DNA from: Saprospiraceae bacterium
GTDB lineage: Bacteria; Bacteroidota; Bacteroidia; Chitinophagales; Saprospiraceae
Assembly (NCBI GenBank): GCA_041392805.1
Contig: JAWKLJ010000001.1
Coordinates: forward strand, 4,154,001-4,218,000
Direction: 5' to 3'
Length of the DNA stretch: 64,000 bases
Made by a program: the position numbers and the translations under genes
Notes under the pieces: model-generated
The model's input: only the letters and a program-made list of their open reading frames with translations
Database searches by the model: none
What the model was told of the DNA's origin: nothing
Part shown: positions 17,831 to 27,111 of the stretch, one piece after another
Numbering within the stretch: the first letter of the stretch is position 1
Layout: the number at the start of each line of letters is the position of its first letter

Positions 17831-18166
17831 ATGATGAAAACTGAAAAACTAAAATCAATCAGCAAAAACCTTAAAGGGCTTAAAAAAATTTGTAATAAAT
17901 TAATGGAGGAATCGGAGGAGGAAATAAAGAAGGAGAAATTTGACGATAAGTACCTAAGAGAGCTGCTTGGGCTCATGGTTAGGCAGGCTCAAAAAATACG
18001 AGCAGAAGTCCACATGTATCAATTGCGAAAGCAACTAGATTGTAAGATGGAAAAGGAAGATATAGGTTCTTGCCAGCCTTCCGTTTATATTGCAATGGAA
18101 GAGGTGACAGAAGAAACCTCCCATCCAAAGTATTCGGAAGGAATAAGTCAAAAACTTGTATATTAG
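17831..18166 (+). CDS. Small charged protein of unknown function
   Basis: 111 residues from the ATG at 17831 (an upstream in-frame ATG at 17780 adds 17 residues; neither has a strong ribosome site). It is rich in Lys and Glu with a likely coiled-coil helix over residues 1-75 ('LKSISKNLKGLKKICNKLMEE..'). No family recognised. Not convincingly part of the GH92 operon. It could be a small DNA- or protein-binding factor; coding status is moderate. Confidence 0.45.
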   Translation: MMKTEKLKSISKNLKGLKKICNKLMEESEEEIKKEKFDDKYLRELLGLMVRQAQKIRAEVHMYQLRKQLDCKMEKEDIGSCQPSVYIAMEEVTEETSHPKYSEGISQKLVY

Positions 18167-18167
18167 G

Positions 18168-18335
18168 TTGGTAAAATATTTTCTAGCAAAACGAAACCAA
18201 CTTGATAAAAAAGCTTTCCTGCGCTATATTTCTACGCCAGATGAATTTGATAGGGAGGCCGGTTTACCATTACCCAACCGGAAACGACCGAGAGATTCAA
18301 AAGCCCAGATGATGGAAGCATTAGGCGGAAATTAA
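18168..18335 (+). CDS. Possible 55-residue small protein with TTG start
   Basis: An open frame with coherent protein-like content ('VKYFLAKRNQLDKKAFLRYI', 'PLPNRKRPRDSKAQMMEALGG') begins at TTG 18168 (or TTG 18156) and stops 22 nt before the AlkD-like gene. The basic, proline-containing composition resembles a small nucleic-acid-binding protein, but there is no ATG and no family match that I know. It overlaps nothing and directly follows the previous small gene, so a two-gene unit is possible. Confidence 0.35.
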   Translation: MVKYFLAKRNQLDKKAFLRYISTPDEFDREAGLPLPNRKRPRDSKAQMMEALGGN

Positions 18336-18357
18336 GCATCCTTAAAATGTGTAAAAA

Positions 18358-19047
18358 GTGATAACACCAGACCAATATCTTCAAATTGTTAAGACACGCT
18401 TCCAAGAGGTTGGTCACCCTGAAGTGGCTGAAGGGCAACGCAAATATATGCGCAATCTCTTTGAATATTATGGTCTGAAGGCGCCCGAATGGCTAGCTAT
18501 TGCCAAAACATTATTTCAAGAACATGGTGTTTTTAAAGGAGAAGCATTAACCAGCTTTGTTCGCCTTTGTATGGCTGATGAATATAGGGAAATCAACTAT
18601 TTTGGAATTGAGATGATGCAGCAGGTTTTGAAGAAACAACCGGCTGATTTTATCGATTTTCTGGAAGAACTTATCCTCACGAAATCTTGGTGGGACAGTG
18701 TAGATTGGTTGGCCAAATTGGCAGGCATTCATTTTTTAAGGTACCCTGATTTGATAAAGCCAGTGACCGAAAAATGGATGAACTCAAATAATATCTGGCT
18801 CCAAAGAACGGCACTTATTTTCCAACTGCTGTATAAAGAAAAAACAAATGTACCCCTCCTTTTTGGCTACATTCAGCGACTCGCTCACTCTCCCGAATTT
18901 TTTATCCAAAAAGGAGCAGGCTGGGCACTCCGCCAATTGACCCGGAGGGAACCAGAAATGGTGATCGAATTCGTCAAAACGAATAACTTGGCCCCGCTGA
19001 CAAAAAGGGAAGCGTTGAAATGGTTACAGAAACAAGGCCGACTCTAG
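18358..19047 (+). CDS. DNA alkylation repair protein (AlkD-like HEAT repeats)
   Basis: 229 residues, GTG start at 18358; a stop codon two codons upstream rules out a longer form. The family pattern is clear: 'EREINYFGIEMM'-like helix pairs, 'SWWDSVDWLAKLAG', 'WLQRTALIFQLLYK', 'FFIQKGAGWALRQLTRREPE'. The WWDxVD aspartate is the conserved catalytic-pocket residue of AlkC/AlkD glycosylases, which remove N3- and N7-alkylpurines without base flipping. Cytosolic. Ends 98 nt before a convergent gene. Confidence 0.9.
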   Translation: MITPDQYLQIVKTRFQEVGHPEVAEGQRKYMRNLFEYYGLKAPEWLAIAKTLFQEHGVFKGEALTSFVRLCMADEYREINYFGIEMMQQVLKKQPADFIDFLEELILTKSWWDSVDWLAKLAGIHFLRYPDLIKPVTEKWMNSNNIWLQRTALIFQLLYKEKTNVPLLFGYIQRLAHSPEFFIQKGAGWALRQLTRREPEMVIEFVKTNNLAPLTKREALKWLQKQGRL

Positions 19048-19145
19048 TCGTCAGCACTATCTGCCCTAGCCACCAAAAGGAAGCTTAGACAAAACCGGAA
19101 GTACGAAATGGGAAGTCGGAAACGCTACAGGTTTCGACGATGTTT

Positions 19146-20354
19146 CTAAACCAGCCCCGCTACTACCTCAAGGGTATAATCTACTTCCGCTGGGATATTA
19201 TATAAAGACATCCCCATTCGAGTGACACCTCCTCGTTCCAATAATCCCAGTACTTCCACTGCGCGCAAGGCATAAAAATGGCCATCCCAGGCACAAATGT
19301 TTTTATCGGCCAGGTATCGACAAACCGCTATAGGCCTTTTACCTTCCAGGGTAAAAGATAGGGTCGGAGCACGCTGTCCTTCCAACATGGGAGGCCCAAT
19401 AACATTCACCCCTTTGATGGTATTTAGACCATTGTATAGCTTTTGTGCCAAAACGATCTCATGTTGGTGAATGCGGTGCATAGCCGAGACCAGCTGTTGC
19501 CGCAGCTCTTCTCCTTCGCCGAAACTGGCAATAAAATCAACGGCTGCTTTCACACCGGCTAGGGCTGCATGATTGAGTGTTCCGGTTTCTATGCTGTACG
19601 GCGCTTCCTGGGCTGCTGTTCGCAACCGATCAGGCTGCAAGCGATCAAGTAACCCAGGTCGGGTATATAAAATCCCTACATGTGGGCCATAAAACTTATA
19701 AGCAGAACACAGCAAAAAATCACAGCCAATCGCTTGTACATCAATGGGCAAATGGGGCGCATAATGTACTGCATCTATCAACAACCAGGCCCCTACTTTA
19801 TGGGTCCATTTTCTTACTTTTTCCACTTGGTTCACGGTGCCAAAGATATTGGAGGCATAACCCATTGCCACCAGTCGGGTTCGCTCGTTGATTTTTCCTT
19901 CGAAATCCGCATAGTCCAATTGTCCATCAGGCAACAAGGCTACTTCCCTAACGATAATGCCTTTGCTCCGTAGTCCAATCCAGGGTCCACGATTGGACTC
20001 ATGGTCTAGTTGGGTAATCAGCACTTCATCTCCGGGATGCAAAGCCCGTCCGATGGCCTGGCTAAGCGAAAAATTAAGGGTTGTCATATTTTGGCCAAAG
20101 GAAATCGTATGGCCTCCTTCTGCTCCTAAAAAAGCAGCGGCATTAGCCCGCGTATTTTCAATAACCCTATCCGTTTCTTGGGTGGTGATAAATGCACCAT
20201 GGCTATTCGCATTGGACGTTTTATAATAGTCAGACATGGCATTTATCACGGATAGCGGGACTTGGACGCCTGCGGGCCCATCTAGGAATACCAGGTTTTT
20301 GCCGTTATGGATTCGTTGTAAAGCTGGAAATAAAGATCGAATAGCTGGATTCAT
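19146..20354 (-). CDS. Cysteine desulfurase-like class V aminotransferase (VC1184 type)
   Basis: 402 residues. PLP-fold class V signature: 'LDGPAGVQVP' start, 'LIDAVHYAPH' with D194 and H197 (ring nitrogen and stacking contacts), and the Schiff-base lysine K220 in 'CSAYKFYGPHVG'. Sequence and length match the VC1184/TIGR01976 subgroup of cysteine desulfurase-like proteins rather than IscS or SufS; the long active-site Cys loop of IscS is not evident. No iron-sulfur assembly genes are adjacent. Substrate unproven. Confidence 0.85.
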   Translation of the reverse strand: MNPAIRSLFPALQRIHNGKNLVFLDGPAGVQVPLSVINAMSDYYKTSNANSHGAFITTQETDRVIENTRANAAAFLGAEGGHTISFGQNMTTLNFSLSQAIGRALHPGDEVLITQLDHESNRGPWIGLRSKGIIVREVALLPDGQLDYADFEGKINERTRLVAMGYASNIFGTVNQVEKVRKWTHKVGAWLLIDAVHYAPHLPIDVQAIGCDFLLCSAYKFYGPHVGILYTRPGLLDRLQPDRLRTAAQEAPYSIETGTLNHAALAGVKAAVDFIASFGEGEELRQQLVSAMHRIHQHEIVLAQKLYNGLNTIKGVNVIGPPMLEGQRAPTLSFTLEGKRPIAVCRYLADKNICAWDGHFYALRAVEVLGLLERGGVTRMGMSLYNIPAEVDYTLEVVAGLV

Positions 20355-20873
20355 AGGTGTGGTTTATTTTGCTGGAAAACTACCTAAAATTTGGGATTCT
20401 CTAATGATTTTTATGTTTAAGTAACCTTTGAAAGGTTTTGGACCTTGAATAGTCGCGGTTTTGAAGTCGGAAAGTGGCTATCTTCTGCAATTAAAACTAC
20501 CCTCTGTAGTTAAAAAGTCGGAAATTGGAAGGCAGTCCGACTTAGTGCTTTCACTAAGTACAATTCATCCATTTCGCTAGGGAAAAGAATTTTTTTTATT
20601 TTTTTGAAAATAGTTGGAAAAATGTTGTGGAATTTTTGGGGTTTTCACGTCTTAGCATAAGGAGCGGGGGGGACTGGCAGACTTTCCAAGTTTTTAAAAC
20701 TTGGAAAGTCTGTTAGTCTGTTTGGTTTGCGATGCAGGTGCAGGTGGCGGTCGGAAGTCGGAAAACGGCTGTTTTCCCTATTCCAATCGCTGGTACAGGC
20801 TTTCGCTTCCCTCAACCCTCAATCCTTTAACTGCCGAAGGTCGTCCACTTTATGTCTTCCAGCGGGAAAAACC
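20355..20873. other. 519-nt intergenic region with repeats, no gene supported
   Basis: Upstream of the class V aminotransferase. It holds a 35-bp palindrome (20678-20712) and three copies of the short motif AAGTCGGAAA (near 20465, 20516 and 20756); the same motif appears near 19109. Two open frames of 61-73 codons at 20701-20948 run into the next gene's end on the wrong strand and look accidental. Confidence 0.45.
20678..20712. repeat. 35-bp perfect palindrome
   Basis: CAGACTTTCCAAGTTTT (20678-20694), one T, then its exact 17-nt complement (20696-20712). A GC-balanced hairpin of this kind with almost no loop is the form of dispersed palindromic elements common in Bacteroidota genomes; only this copy is in the window. 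Confidence 0.7.
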
Positions 20874-22457
20874 CTATTTTTTGTAGGCGGCTCCCCGCAG
20901 TACCTGCCCTGCTCTGACATCATGGTAAGTCCCCTTTTCAACCGTTAATGCGCCATTGACTATCACATAATCAATTCCTTCTGGATAATGGTGGGGATCT
21001 GTAAACGTGCCTTTATCGCTAACCGTCTGAGGGTTGAAAATAGTAATATCCGCAAAGGTATTTTCCTTTAATTGGCCTCTATCTTTCAGCCCTAGTAATT
21101 GAGCTGGTAAGCTGGTCATTTTGCGGATGGCATCGGTCAGGGTAAGGACTTGTTTTTCCCTAACGTAGGTTCCCAATACCCTAGGGAAAGTGCCATAATT
21201 TCGGGGGTGGGGGTGGCCTTTACCAAGCTCGGTATAGCGGCCATCAGAGGCAATCATGGTATAGGGGTGTTGCATGATCCGAATGACGTCTTCTTCCGCC
21301 ATCGCATGAAAAATACACCGTGCTCCTCTATGAATTTGGGCTTGGATGATCAACTCGGCACCATTTTCCATATTGGGTTCCAGGCCTTTGGCGATAGCCC
21401 AATCATACAAGGTTTTTCCATCAAATTCAGGTTTCCAATCAAAGCGAGAAAATTGTACGCGTTTTAGATCATTTCCTCCTCGGTCATTAATTAAATTAAA
21501 GATAATCTCTCTTTTGATACTATCGCGGAGTATAGGGTCTTCACATCGTTTGGCAAAGGCGTCGTAAGGATTATCCGCCATTGACCAGGAGGGAATAAGG
21601 ATGCTGAGGCTGGTAAAGCTCGCCGTATATGGGTATTGATCTATCATGACATTCAGCCCCTTTGCTCTAGCAGCATCCACCATGGCCAGGGTTTTGGCAC
21701 TAGCTCCCCACATGGGTTGTCCTACAGCTTTATGGTGGGTAAGCACAACGGGGATATTTGCTTGTTCTGAAATTTGAATGGCTTCGCCCACACCTTCTAA
21801 TAAACCCAGGCCTTCTTCCCTCATATGAGAGGTATAAATCCCACCATATTTGGATGCCGCCTTGGATAAAGTCACGACTTCGTCCAAATTAGCGTAAGCA
21901 CCAGGCAAGTATTTTAGTCCAGTGGATATGCCAAAAGCCCCATCCAGCATCCCTTGTTCAATTAATTGCCCCATTTCTGTTAATTCGGCGGCTGTCGGTG
22001 CGCGGTTTTCTAAGCCCATTACATGACTCCGAACGGTATTGTGCCCGACCAGATAAGCAATATTGATGCCAACGGTCTGTTTGGCCAAGCTATCCAAGTA
22101 AGCGCCCAATGGCAGTGGGCAACTACCGTCTGGTCCGCCCAGAGAGGTGGTCACCCCCTGGCGCAGATGGCTCTCTGCTTGCGGCATTAATGGCAAGGGC
22201 TCTGCATGGGTATGGACATCGATAAAGCCTGGGCTAACCGCCAAACCGGTCGCATCGATGACCTTGATGGCATCTCCTGATAAGCTAGTGCCAACTTTTA
22301 CAATTTTATTCCCTTTGATGGCTATGTCTTGGGTAATTGGAGCTTCTCCTGTCCCATCATAGACTAAGCCATTCCGGATAAGAAGATCATATTGTTCGGT
22401 ACAAGCACAGAACAAGGTGAGCACAAAAAGAAGCAGGATACTAAAACTATTTTTCAT
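20874..22457 (-). CDS. N-acyl-D-amino-acid deacylase (amidohydrolase), lipoprotein
   Basis: 527 residues with lipobox C19 ('FCAC'). Amidohydrolase landmarks: 'GFIDVHTHAEP' (HxH), 'VVLTHHKAVG', 'HMREEG', 'DQYPYTA', and the metal Asp in 'ASDGRYTELGKGHPHPRN'. This matches D-aminoacylase, which hydrolyses N-acyl-D-amino acids to the D-amino acid and fatty acid or acetate, in the cell envelope here. It starts 39 nt after the stop of the large BNR gene in the same direction, so the two form an operon. Confidence 0.88.
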   Translation of the reverse strand: MKNSFSILLLFVLTLFCACTEQYDLLIRNGLVYDGTGEAPITQDIAIKGNKIVKVGTSLSGDAIKVIDATGLAVSPGFIDVHTHAEPLPLMPQAESHLRQGVTTSLGGPDGSCPLPLGAYLDSLAKQTVGINIAYLVGHNTVRSHVMGLENRAPTAAELTEMGQLIEQGMLDGAFGISTGLKYLPGAYANLDEVVTLSKAASKYGGIYTSHMREEGLGLLEGVGEAIQISEQANIPVVLTHHKAVGQPMWGASAKTLAMVDAARAKGLNVMIDQYPYTASFTSLSILIPSWSMADNPYDAFAKRCEDPILRDSIKREIIFNLINDRGGNDLKRVQFSRFDWKPEFDGKTLYDWAIAKGLEPNMENGAELIIQAQIHRGARCIFHAMAEEDVIRIMQHPYTMIASDGRYTELGKGHPHPRNYGTFPRVLGTYVREKQVLTLTDAIRKMTSLPAQLLGLKDRGQLKENTFADITIFNPQTVSDKGTFTDPHHYPEGIDYVIVNGALTVEKGTYHDVRAGQVLRGAAYKK

Positions 22458-22496
22458 CGTATAACAATTATATGATTTGAGAAGGAATGGTCCATG

Positions 22497-25400
22497 TTAC
22501 CACTTTTCAGGGATAATCACTCTTTCGACCTTTTCTCCTTCCAGCATGGTATTAAATTTAGGTACGACCTCTGTAAAGACAGCGTTGTAGTCTTCAACAA
22601 TTTTTGCAAACTCTTTTTTAATATCTGCAAATCTTTCGATTACACCACCTGTCGGTCTTTGGTGCGCATTCACCAATACACTATATACCCGCCCAATGTG
22701 GTTGCTAAACACCCTTGGATAGTTGATGTTATCCTGGCTTACTTCTGCTTTGTTTTGAATAAGCTGATCTTCTACTGCGTTCAGTTTTGTAACAATATCA
22801 GCGGAAAGCGTTTTAAGCGTTGTTTGATGGCCTGCTTTGATGGCCAGATGAGTAATATTTTCTAATTGTTCTTTAACGGCTCTAATATTCTTGATCCGCA
22901 ATTGGGATTCCGTAATCATTTGTTGAATTTCCAATGCCAGGTCTAGTTGGGCTTGGTAATCAGCCTGTTTTACGTCGGTCCAGCGAGGGTCGGCGATTAT
23001 ATTTAAAGGAACCGTTTGGCTCCAGTCGCCCATTTGGATATTCACCTGATAATCACCCGGCACTGCCCACGGGCCTGGCGAAGGATTGCTGATGACCATT
23101 GTAACGAGGTTATCTACCAGTTCGGGGCCACTGTGTCGCAGGTTCCAATTTATCGTATTGAACCCTTTCTTTACTTTTATTTTATCTAATCGATTTTTAG
23201 CTTCCGTCGAAAGGTGTCTTATTTTTTTCCCGGATGCATCAAAAATGGAAATGACCAAGGGTGTTTCCTTTGTTGGGTCATTAGCCAAAGCAAAATGGAA
23301 ATTGGCCTGATACCCATCAATATTAGTCCTAATGGCTTGCCTAGGTTGAAATATGAAATTATCAGCGTCCAAGACGGTCTTATTAAATTGATGCAAAGGT
23401 GTTAGGTCATCCAAGATCCAAAAAGCACGTCCCTGGGTGCTGATAACCAAATCTTTTTGGTGAACTTCTAAGTCAGTAATAGGTACATGGGGGAGGTTCA
23501 ATTGGAAGGGCTGCCAGTTTTGACCATCATCAAAAGAAACATACATCCCGAATTCTGTACCGGCGTACAATAATCCTTTTCGGTCTGGATCTTCTGCAAT
23601 AGCCCGAACAAAATGATGGTCTGGAATACCATTTTTTCCATTGGTTAACAAAGCCCAGGTTTGACCATAATCATTCGTACGATAGATATAAGGTTTAAAA
23701 TCCTGGTAGCGGTAGTTGTACACCGCCAGGAAGGCTCTGCCAGCTGCATGTGAGGATAATTCTATTTTATTAACCGTCCCCTCATACGGCATTTCTTTTG
23801 GCGTAATGTTTTGCCAACTTTGACCTTTATCTCGTGAAATATGAACTAAGCCATCATCACTTCCTGCCCAAAATTCGCCTTCCTGATGGGGGGATTCTTC
23901 AAAGGCAAAGATGGTACTGTAAATTTCTACACCAGTCCCGTCATGTTGAATGGGGCCTCCTGGAATATCGTGATACTGATCCAGTTTTCGGGTAAGATCA
24001 GGACTGATAATTTCCCAGCTTTGGCCGTCATTGGTGGTGCGGTGAACATGGTTGGAGGTCTGATAAACTTGTTGGGGGTTGTAGGCGGATACCAGGATGG
24101 GGAAGTTCCATTGCCAGCGGTATTTAAGGTTTCGCTGCTCGGTACCTTCTGTGTAATGAGGGTAGGCTGTTACTTCTCTGGTTTGTCCTGTTTTCAAGTT
24201 TGTTATCGTAATTTCTCCGCTATAGCTACCACCCCAAACAATGTCTGGATTTTGGGGATTAATCCCGACATCGCCGCATTCACTTCCGCCTACTTCGTGC
24301 CAATGTTCAAAGGGTGTCAGTCCATTTATTTCATGGCTGGGCACACTGATGGTGGTATTGTCCTGTTGGCCGGCATAGAGCCGATAGGGGAATTGATTGT
24401 CGACGGTGACCCTATAGAACTGTGAGGTAGGCTGATTGTATTGAGTCGACCAGGTTTTACCGCCATTAAGACTTACACATGCTCCGCCGTCGTTGCATAG
24501 GATCATGATATTAGGCTGGTCCGGATTAAGCCACAAACCATGGTTGTCGCCATGTGGAACCTGGATTTCTATATCGAAATTTTTCCCACCGTCTATTGAT
24601 TTCCAAAAATCTACATTACAGATGAAGACCGTATTTTCATCTTGTGGATCGGCGATGACATGACTATAATACCAGGCTCTTTGCCTCAAATTATGGTCGC
24701 GACAAATGCGCTCCCAGGATTTTCCTGCGTCATCGCTGCGATATAGCCCTGCATCTTCTTCGACAGTGGCAGGAATGAGGGCCCAAATTCGCTCAGGGTT
24801 AACGGGAGAAAGGGCTAACCCTATTTTGCCCAAAGATCCTGAAGGAAGTCCGCCGCCTAATTTTTCCCAACTGTCTCCTCCATTCATGGTTTTCCAGATG
24901 CCGCCTTCTGCCCCTCCATCAATTAGGGTCCAAGGTTTGCGCTCGGCGCGCCACATGGCGGCATATATTTCTCTGGGATTATCAGGATTAATGGCCAAAT
25001 CTATGGCTCCGGTAGAATCACTTACAAAGAGGATTTGTTCCCAGTTTTCACCACCATCTTTGGTTCGATAAACTCCCCGTTCTGGATTGGGGCCAAAGAT
25101 ATCTCCCAATGCTGCGACATAGACCCAATCAGGGTTGTTAGGATGTATAATAATTTTACCTATCTGCCCTGCTTTAGGAAGGCCGGCATGCTTCCATTGC
25201 TTGCCTCCATCATCCGACTTATAGAGGCCAATGCCAGGGGAAACATTGCCGCGAGGGCAAGATTCTCCTGTTCCTATGTAGATCGTATTTATATCTGAGG
25301 GGGCAACAGCAATTGCGCCAATAGATCCTGCGGCTATTTGCCCATCCGAAATATTATCCCAACTCGTACCAGCATCTGTAGTTTTCCAAACCCCTCCACC

Positions 25401-25634
25401 TGTTGCACCCATAAAAAAAGTGAATGGCTCTCCGGGAATACCACTTACAGTCGTTACCCTTCCACCCCTAGATGGCCCAACCGATCTGTACGTAAGGTCT
25501 TTAAAGTAGTTAGCTTCGGTTTGGATTTCGGGTATTTCCTTCTTTTTCTGTGCAAAACTTTGAGTAGGAATGCCATAGGTCAGAAATAGGAGCAAACAAA
25601 TAGCATGAATTTGGTGCATAGCCTTTTTTACCAC
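22497..25634 (-). CDS. Sortilin/VPS10-like BNR-repeat propeller protein, secreted
   Basis: 1045 residues with a signal peptide (about 1-30, ending 'TQSFAQ'). About fifteen BNR/Asp-box style units such as 'KTTDAGTSWDN', 'KSDDGGKQWKH', 'RTKDGGENWEQ' and 'SRDKGQSWQN' form tandem propellers (residues about 40-740). A C-terminal part follows with 'GDYQVNIQMGDWSQ' beta structure and a helical stretch (about 900-1020). Such giant propellers are common in marine Bacteroidota and often annotated glycosyl hydrolase or peptidase-associated, but the function is not established. It is paralogous to the protein at 27112. First gene of the operon with the D-aminoacylase; divergent from a small membrane-protein gene. 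Confidence 0.85.
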   Translation of the reverse strand: MVKKAMHQIHAICLLLFLTYGIPTQSFAQKKKEIPEIQTEANYFKDLTYRSVGPSRGGRVTTVSGIPGEPFTFFMGATGGGVWKTTDAGTSWDNISDGQIAAGSIGAIAVAPSDINTIYIGTGESCPRGNVSPGIGLYKSDDGGKQWKHAGLPKAGQIGKIIIHPNNPDWVYVAALGDIFGPNPERGVYRTKDGGENWEQILFVSDSTGAIDLAINPDNPREIYAAMWRAERKPWTLIDGGAEGGIWKTMNGGDSWEKLGGGLPSGSLGKIGLALSPVNPERIWALIPATVEEDAGLYRSDDAGKSWERICRDHNLRQRAWYYSHVIADPQDENTVFICNVDFWKSIDGGKNFDIEIQVPHGDNHGLWLNPDQPNIMILCNDGGACVSLNGGKTWSTQYNQPTSQFYRVTVDNQFPYRLYAGQQDNTTISVPSHEINGLTPFEHWHEVGGSECGDVGINPQNPDIVWGGSYSGEITITNLKTGQTREVTAYPHYTEGTEQRNLKYRWQWNFPILVSAYNPQQVYQTSNHVHRTTNDGQSWEIISPDLTRKLDQYHDIPGGPIQHDGTGVEIYSTIFAFEESPHQEGEFWAGSDDGLVHISRDKGQSWQNITPKEMPYEGTVNKIELSSHAAGRAFLAVYNYRYQDFKPYIYRTNDYGQTWALLTNGKNGIPDHHFVRAIAEDPDRKGLLYAGTEFGMYVSFDDGQNWQPFQLNLPHVPITDLEVHQKDLVISTQGRAFWILDDLTPLHQFNKTVLDADNFIFQPRQAIRTNIDGYQANFHFALANDPTKETPLVISIFDASGKKIRHLSTEAKNRLDKIKVKKGFNTINWNLRHSGPELVDNLVTMVISNPSPGPWAVPGDYQVNIQMGDWSQTVPLNIIADPRWTDVKQADYQAQLDLALEIQQMITESQLRIKNIRAVKEQLENITHLAIKAGHQTTLKTLSADIVTKLNAVEDQLIQNKAEVSQDNINYPRVFSNHIGRVYSVLVNAHQRPTGGVIERFADIKKEFAKIVEDYNAVFTEVVPKFNTMLEGEKVERVIIPEKW

Positions 25635-25742
25635 CTAATATAAGCACTTGTTTGTGATTCAGGTATGGCTGTCCCGATATTCCTTATTTTTTGTCCAAGT
25701 GCTATCGTCAAAGTTGAGCTTTTTGATTATTTTGCAAAGACT

Positions 25743-26240
25743 ATGACGAGTTTTAGAATACGTCCTCGTTTTTCGATTACTTCTCCTAAAAGCCAAGCGC
25801 AGATTTTGGAGGAGGTCCGGGCCAGATTGAAGGAAACCAATGCTGAATATCGAGGTATTGCCCTTGATGGACATATTATGCTGAAGGTAAAGCAAGCTGA
25901 TGAACATTATTGGTCTCCACAATTAAGTATTCTGTTGGATGACCAGGATGATCAAACCCTTATTAGGGGGAGATACGGCCCTAAGCCAAATGTATGGACG
26001 CTCTTTACCATGAGTTATCTTGCCATTAGCATACTGTCTGTTTTTATTAGCATTATCGGGTTTTCGCGGTTAAGTTTAGGGTTATCGGCCAATATTCTGT
26101 GGGTTTTGCCATTTTTGGCTGGTGCAGCCCTTTTATTGTATTTTTCCAGTCAGGTTGGCCAAAAAATAGGCGCAGAACAAACCTTTGCGCTTCACCACTT
26201 TTTTGAAGAAGCGATTGGGCAAAAAATACATATTCATTAA
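25743..26240 (+). CDS. Uncharacterised protein with two C-terminal TM helices
   Basis: 165 residues from the ATG at 25743; a longer frame from 25665 has no better start. The soluble N-terminal half (1-80) contains 'FRIRPRFSITSPKSQAQILEEV', reminiscent of SRPBCC/START-like small domains. Then come two TM helices (about 86-112 and 118-138) and a short cytoplasmic tail. No family recognised with confidence. It ends 24 nt before the convergent RidA gene. Confidence 0.55.
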   Translation: MTSFRIRPRFSITSPKSQAQILEEVRARLKETNAEYRGIALDGHIMLKVKQADEHYWSPQLSILLDDQDDQTLIRGRYGPKPNVWTLFTMSYLAISILSVFISIIGFSRLSLGLSANILWVLPFLAGAALLLYFSSQVGQKIGAEQTFALHHFFEEAIGQKIHIH

Positions 26241-26264
26241 CCAGCAACCAGCCAAAACATATGC

Positions 26265-26729
26265 TCAATCTTTTAACAAAAAGGCAGCCTCAATTTCCAC
26301 TGGAATATTATCAGGTAAAGACCCCATGCCAACAGCACTTCTCACCCCAATTCCTTTGTCTTCTCCCCATACTTTAGCGAATAGCTCACTACAACCATTA
26401 ATAACATAAGGATGTTTTTCAAAGCTTGAGATACAATTGACCATCCCTAATACCTTTATGACGCGCTCTATTCTATCCAGGCTACCTAGGTTGGCTTTTA
26501 ACGTAGCTAAAATGGCAAGTCCTACTTGCCTGGCAGCCAATTTACCGGCTTCGATATCCATATCTTCTCCAATTCGGCCAATAATTAAACTTCCATCCGA
26601 TTGAACCGTTCCATGGCCTGATACCAGGATTTGGTTTCCGATTTGTAAAAAAGGCTTATACACGCCAATGGGTTTTGGCGGGGGAGGCAATTCCAGGCCT
26701 AATGCTTCAAAGCGTTGCGTTGCATTCAT
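26265..26729 (-). CDS. RidA/YjgF family protein
   Basis: 154 residues from the ATG at 26729; a TTG-started extension would reach into the hairpin arm upstream and is not favoured. The RidA pattern is visible: 'LPPPPKPIGVYKPFLQIGNQILVSGHG', 'AARQVGLAILATLKANLGSLDRIERVIKVLG', 'GVRSAVGMGSLPDNIPVEIEAAF'. The catalytic Arg of the family corresponds to 'GVRSAVG'. RidA proteins hydrolyse reactive enamine/imine intermediates released by PLP enzymes. Its placement among amino-acid hydrolases agrees. Likely cytosolic; a 111-bp hairpin sits immediately upstream of the start. Confidence 0.85.
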   Translation of the reverse strand: MNATQRFEALGLELPPPPKPIGVYKPFLQIGNQILVSGHGTVQSDGSLIIGRIGEDMDIEAGKLAARQVGLAILATLKANLGSLDRIERVIKVLGMVNCISSFEKHPYVINGCSELFAKVWGEDKGIGVRSAVGMGSLPDNIPVEIEAAFLLKD

Positions 26730-26743
26730 GATAATTATATTTT

Positions 26744-26854
26744 GGTTCTTTGACAAATCTCGTGATCTAGAGGCAATTATAAAAAGAAAGTAACCCTTCC
26801 TTTGGTCGTTTTTGCTTTCTTTTTATGATTGCCCACGAGATTTGTCAAAGAAGG
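26744..26854. mobile_element. MITE-like hairpin element flanked by 8-bp direct repeats
   Basis: Outer arms TTCTTTGACAAATCTCGTG (26746-26764) and its exact complement (26834-26852), 19 bp. Inner arms 26773-26790 and 26815-26832 match 17 of 18. Beyond the GG on each side lies TATATTTT (26736-26743 and 26855-26862), an apparent 8-bp target duplication. There is no coding capacity. It lies 15 nt upstream of the ridA ATG, so it will be part of that gene's leader or promoter. Confidence 0.6.
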
Positions 26855-27111
26855 TATATTTTTTTGTTTAAAGAGGTAAAAATGATTAATTATTTGGTGA
26901 AAAAAGAAATACGATACGTTTCAAACCAGTTAAAAGAAGTATAATCCTTTTAAAACCCAAGCCTTTAAATCAGGAGGAATATTTTTTAGCGAATCGGGTT
27001 CCATGGCCTTTCCTTTTTTTTAACAAAATTTGGTATTTTCCCTTCCGAAACCACCTGTACTGATTGTTTTTTTTGCAATCTCACATTCCTAATCAATTCA
27101 AACATCGCATT

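Noticed and set aside
20701..20948. Two overlapping plus-strand frames of 61 and 73 codons
   Set aside because: They begin in or just after a palindrome and run into the 3' end of the deacylase gene on the other strand; composition is not protein-like.
23886..24425. 179-codon plus-strand open frame
   Set aside because: Antisense within the BNR propeller gene; the repeats on the minus strand are unmistakable.
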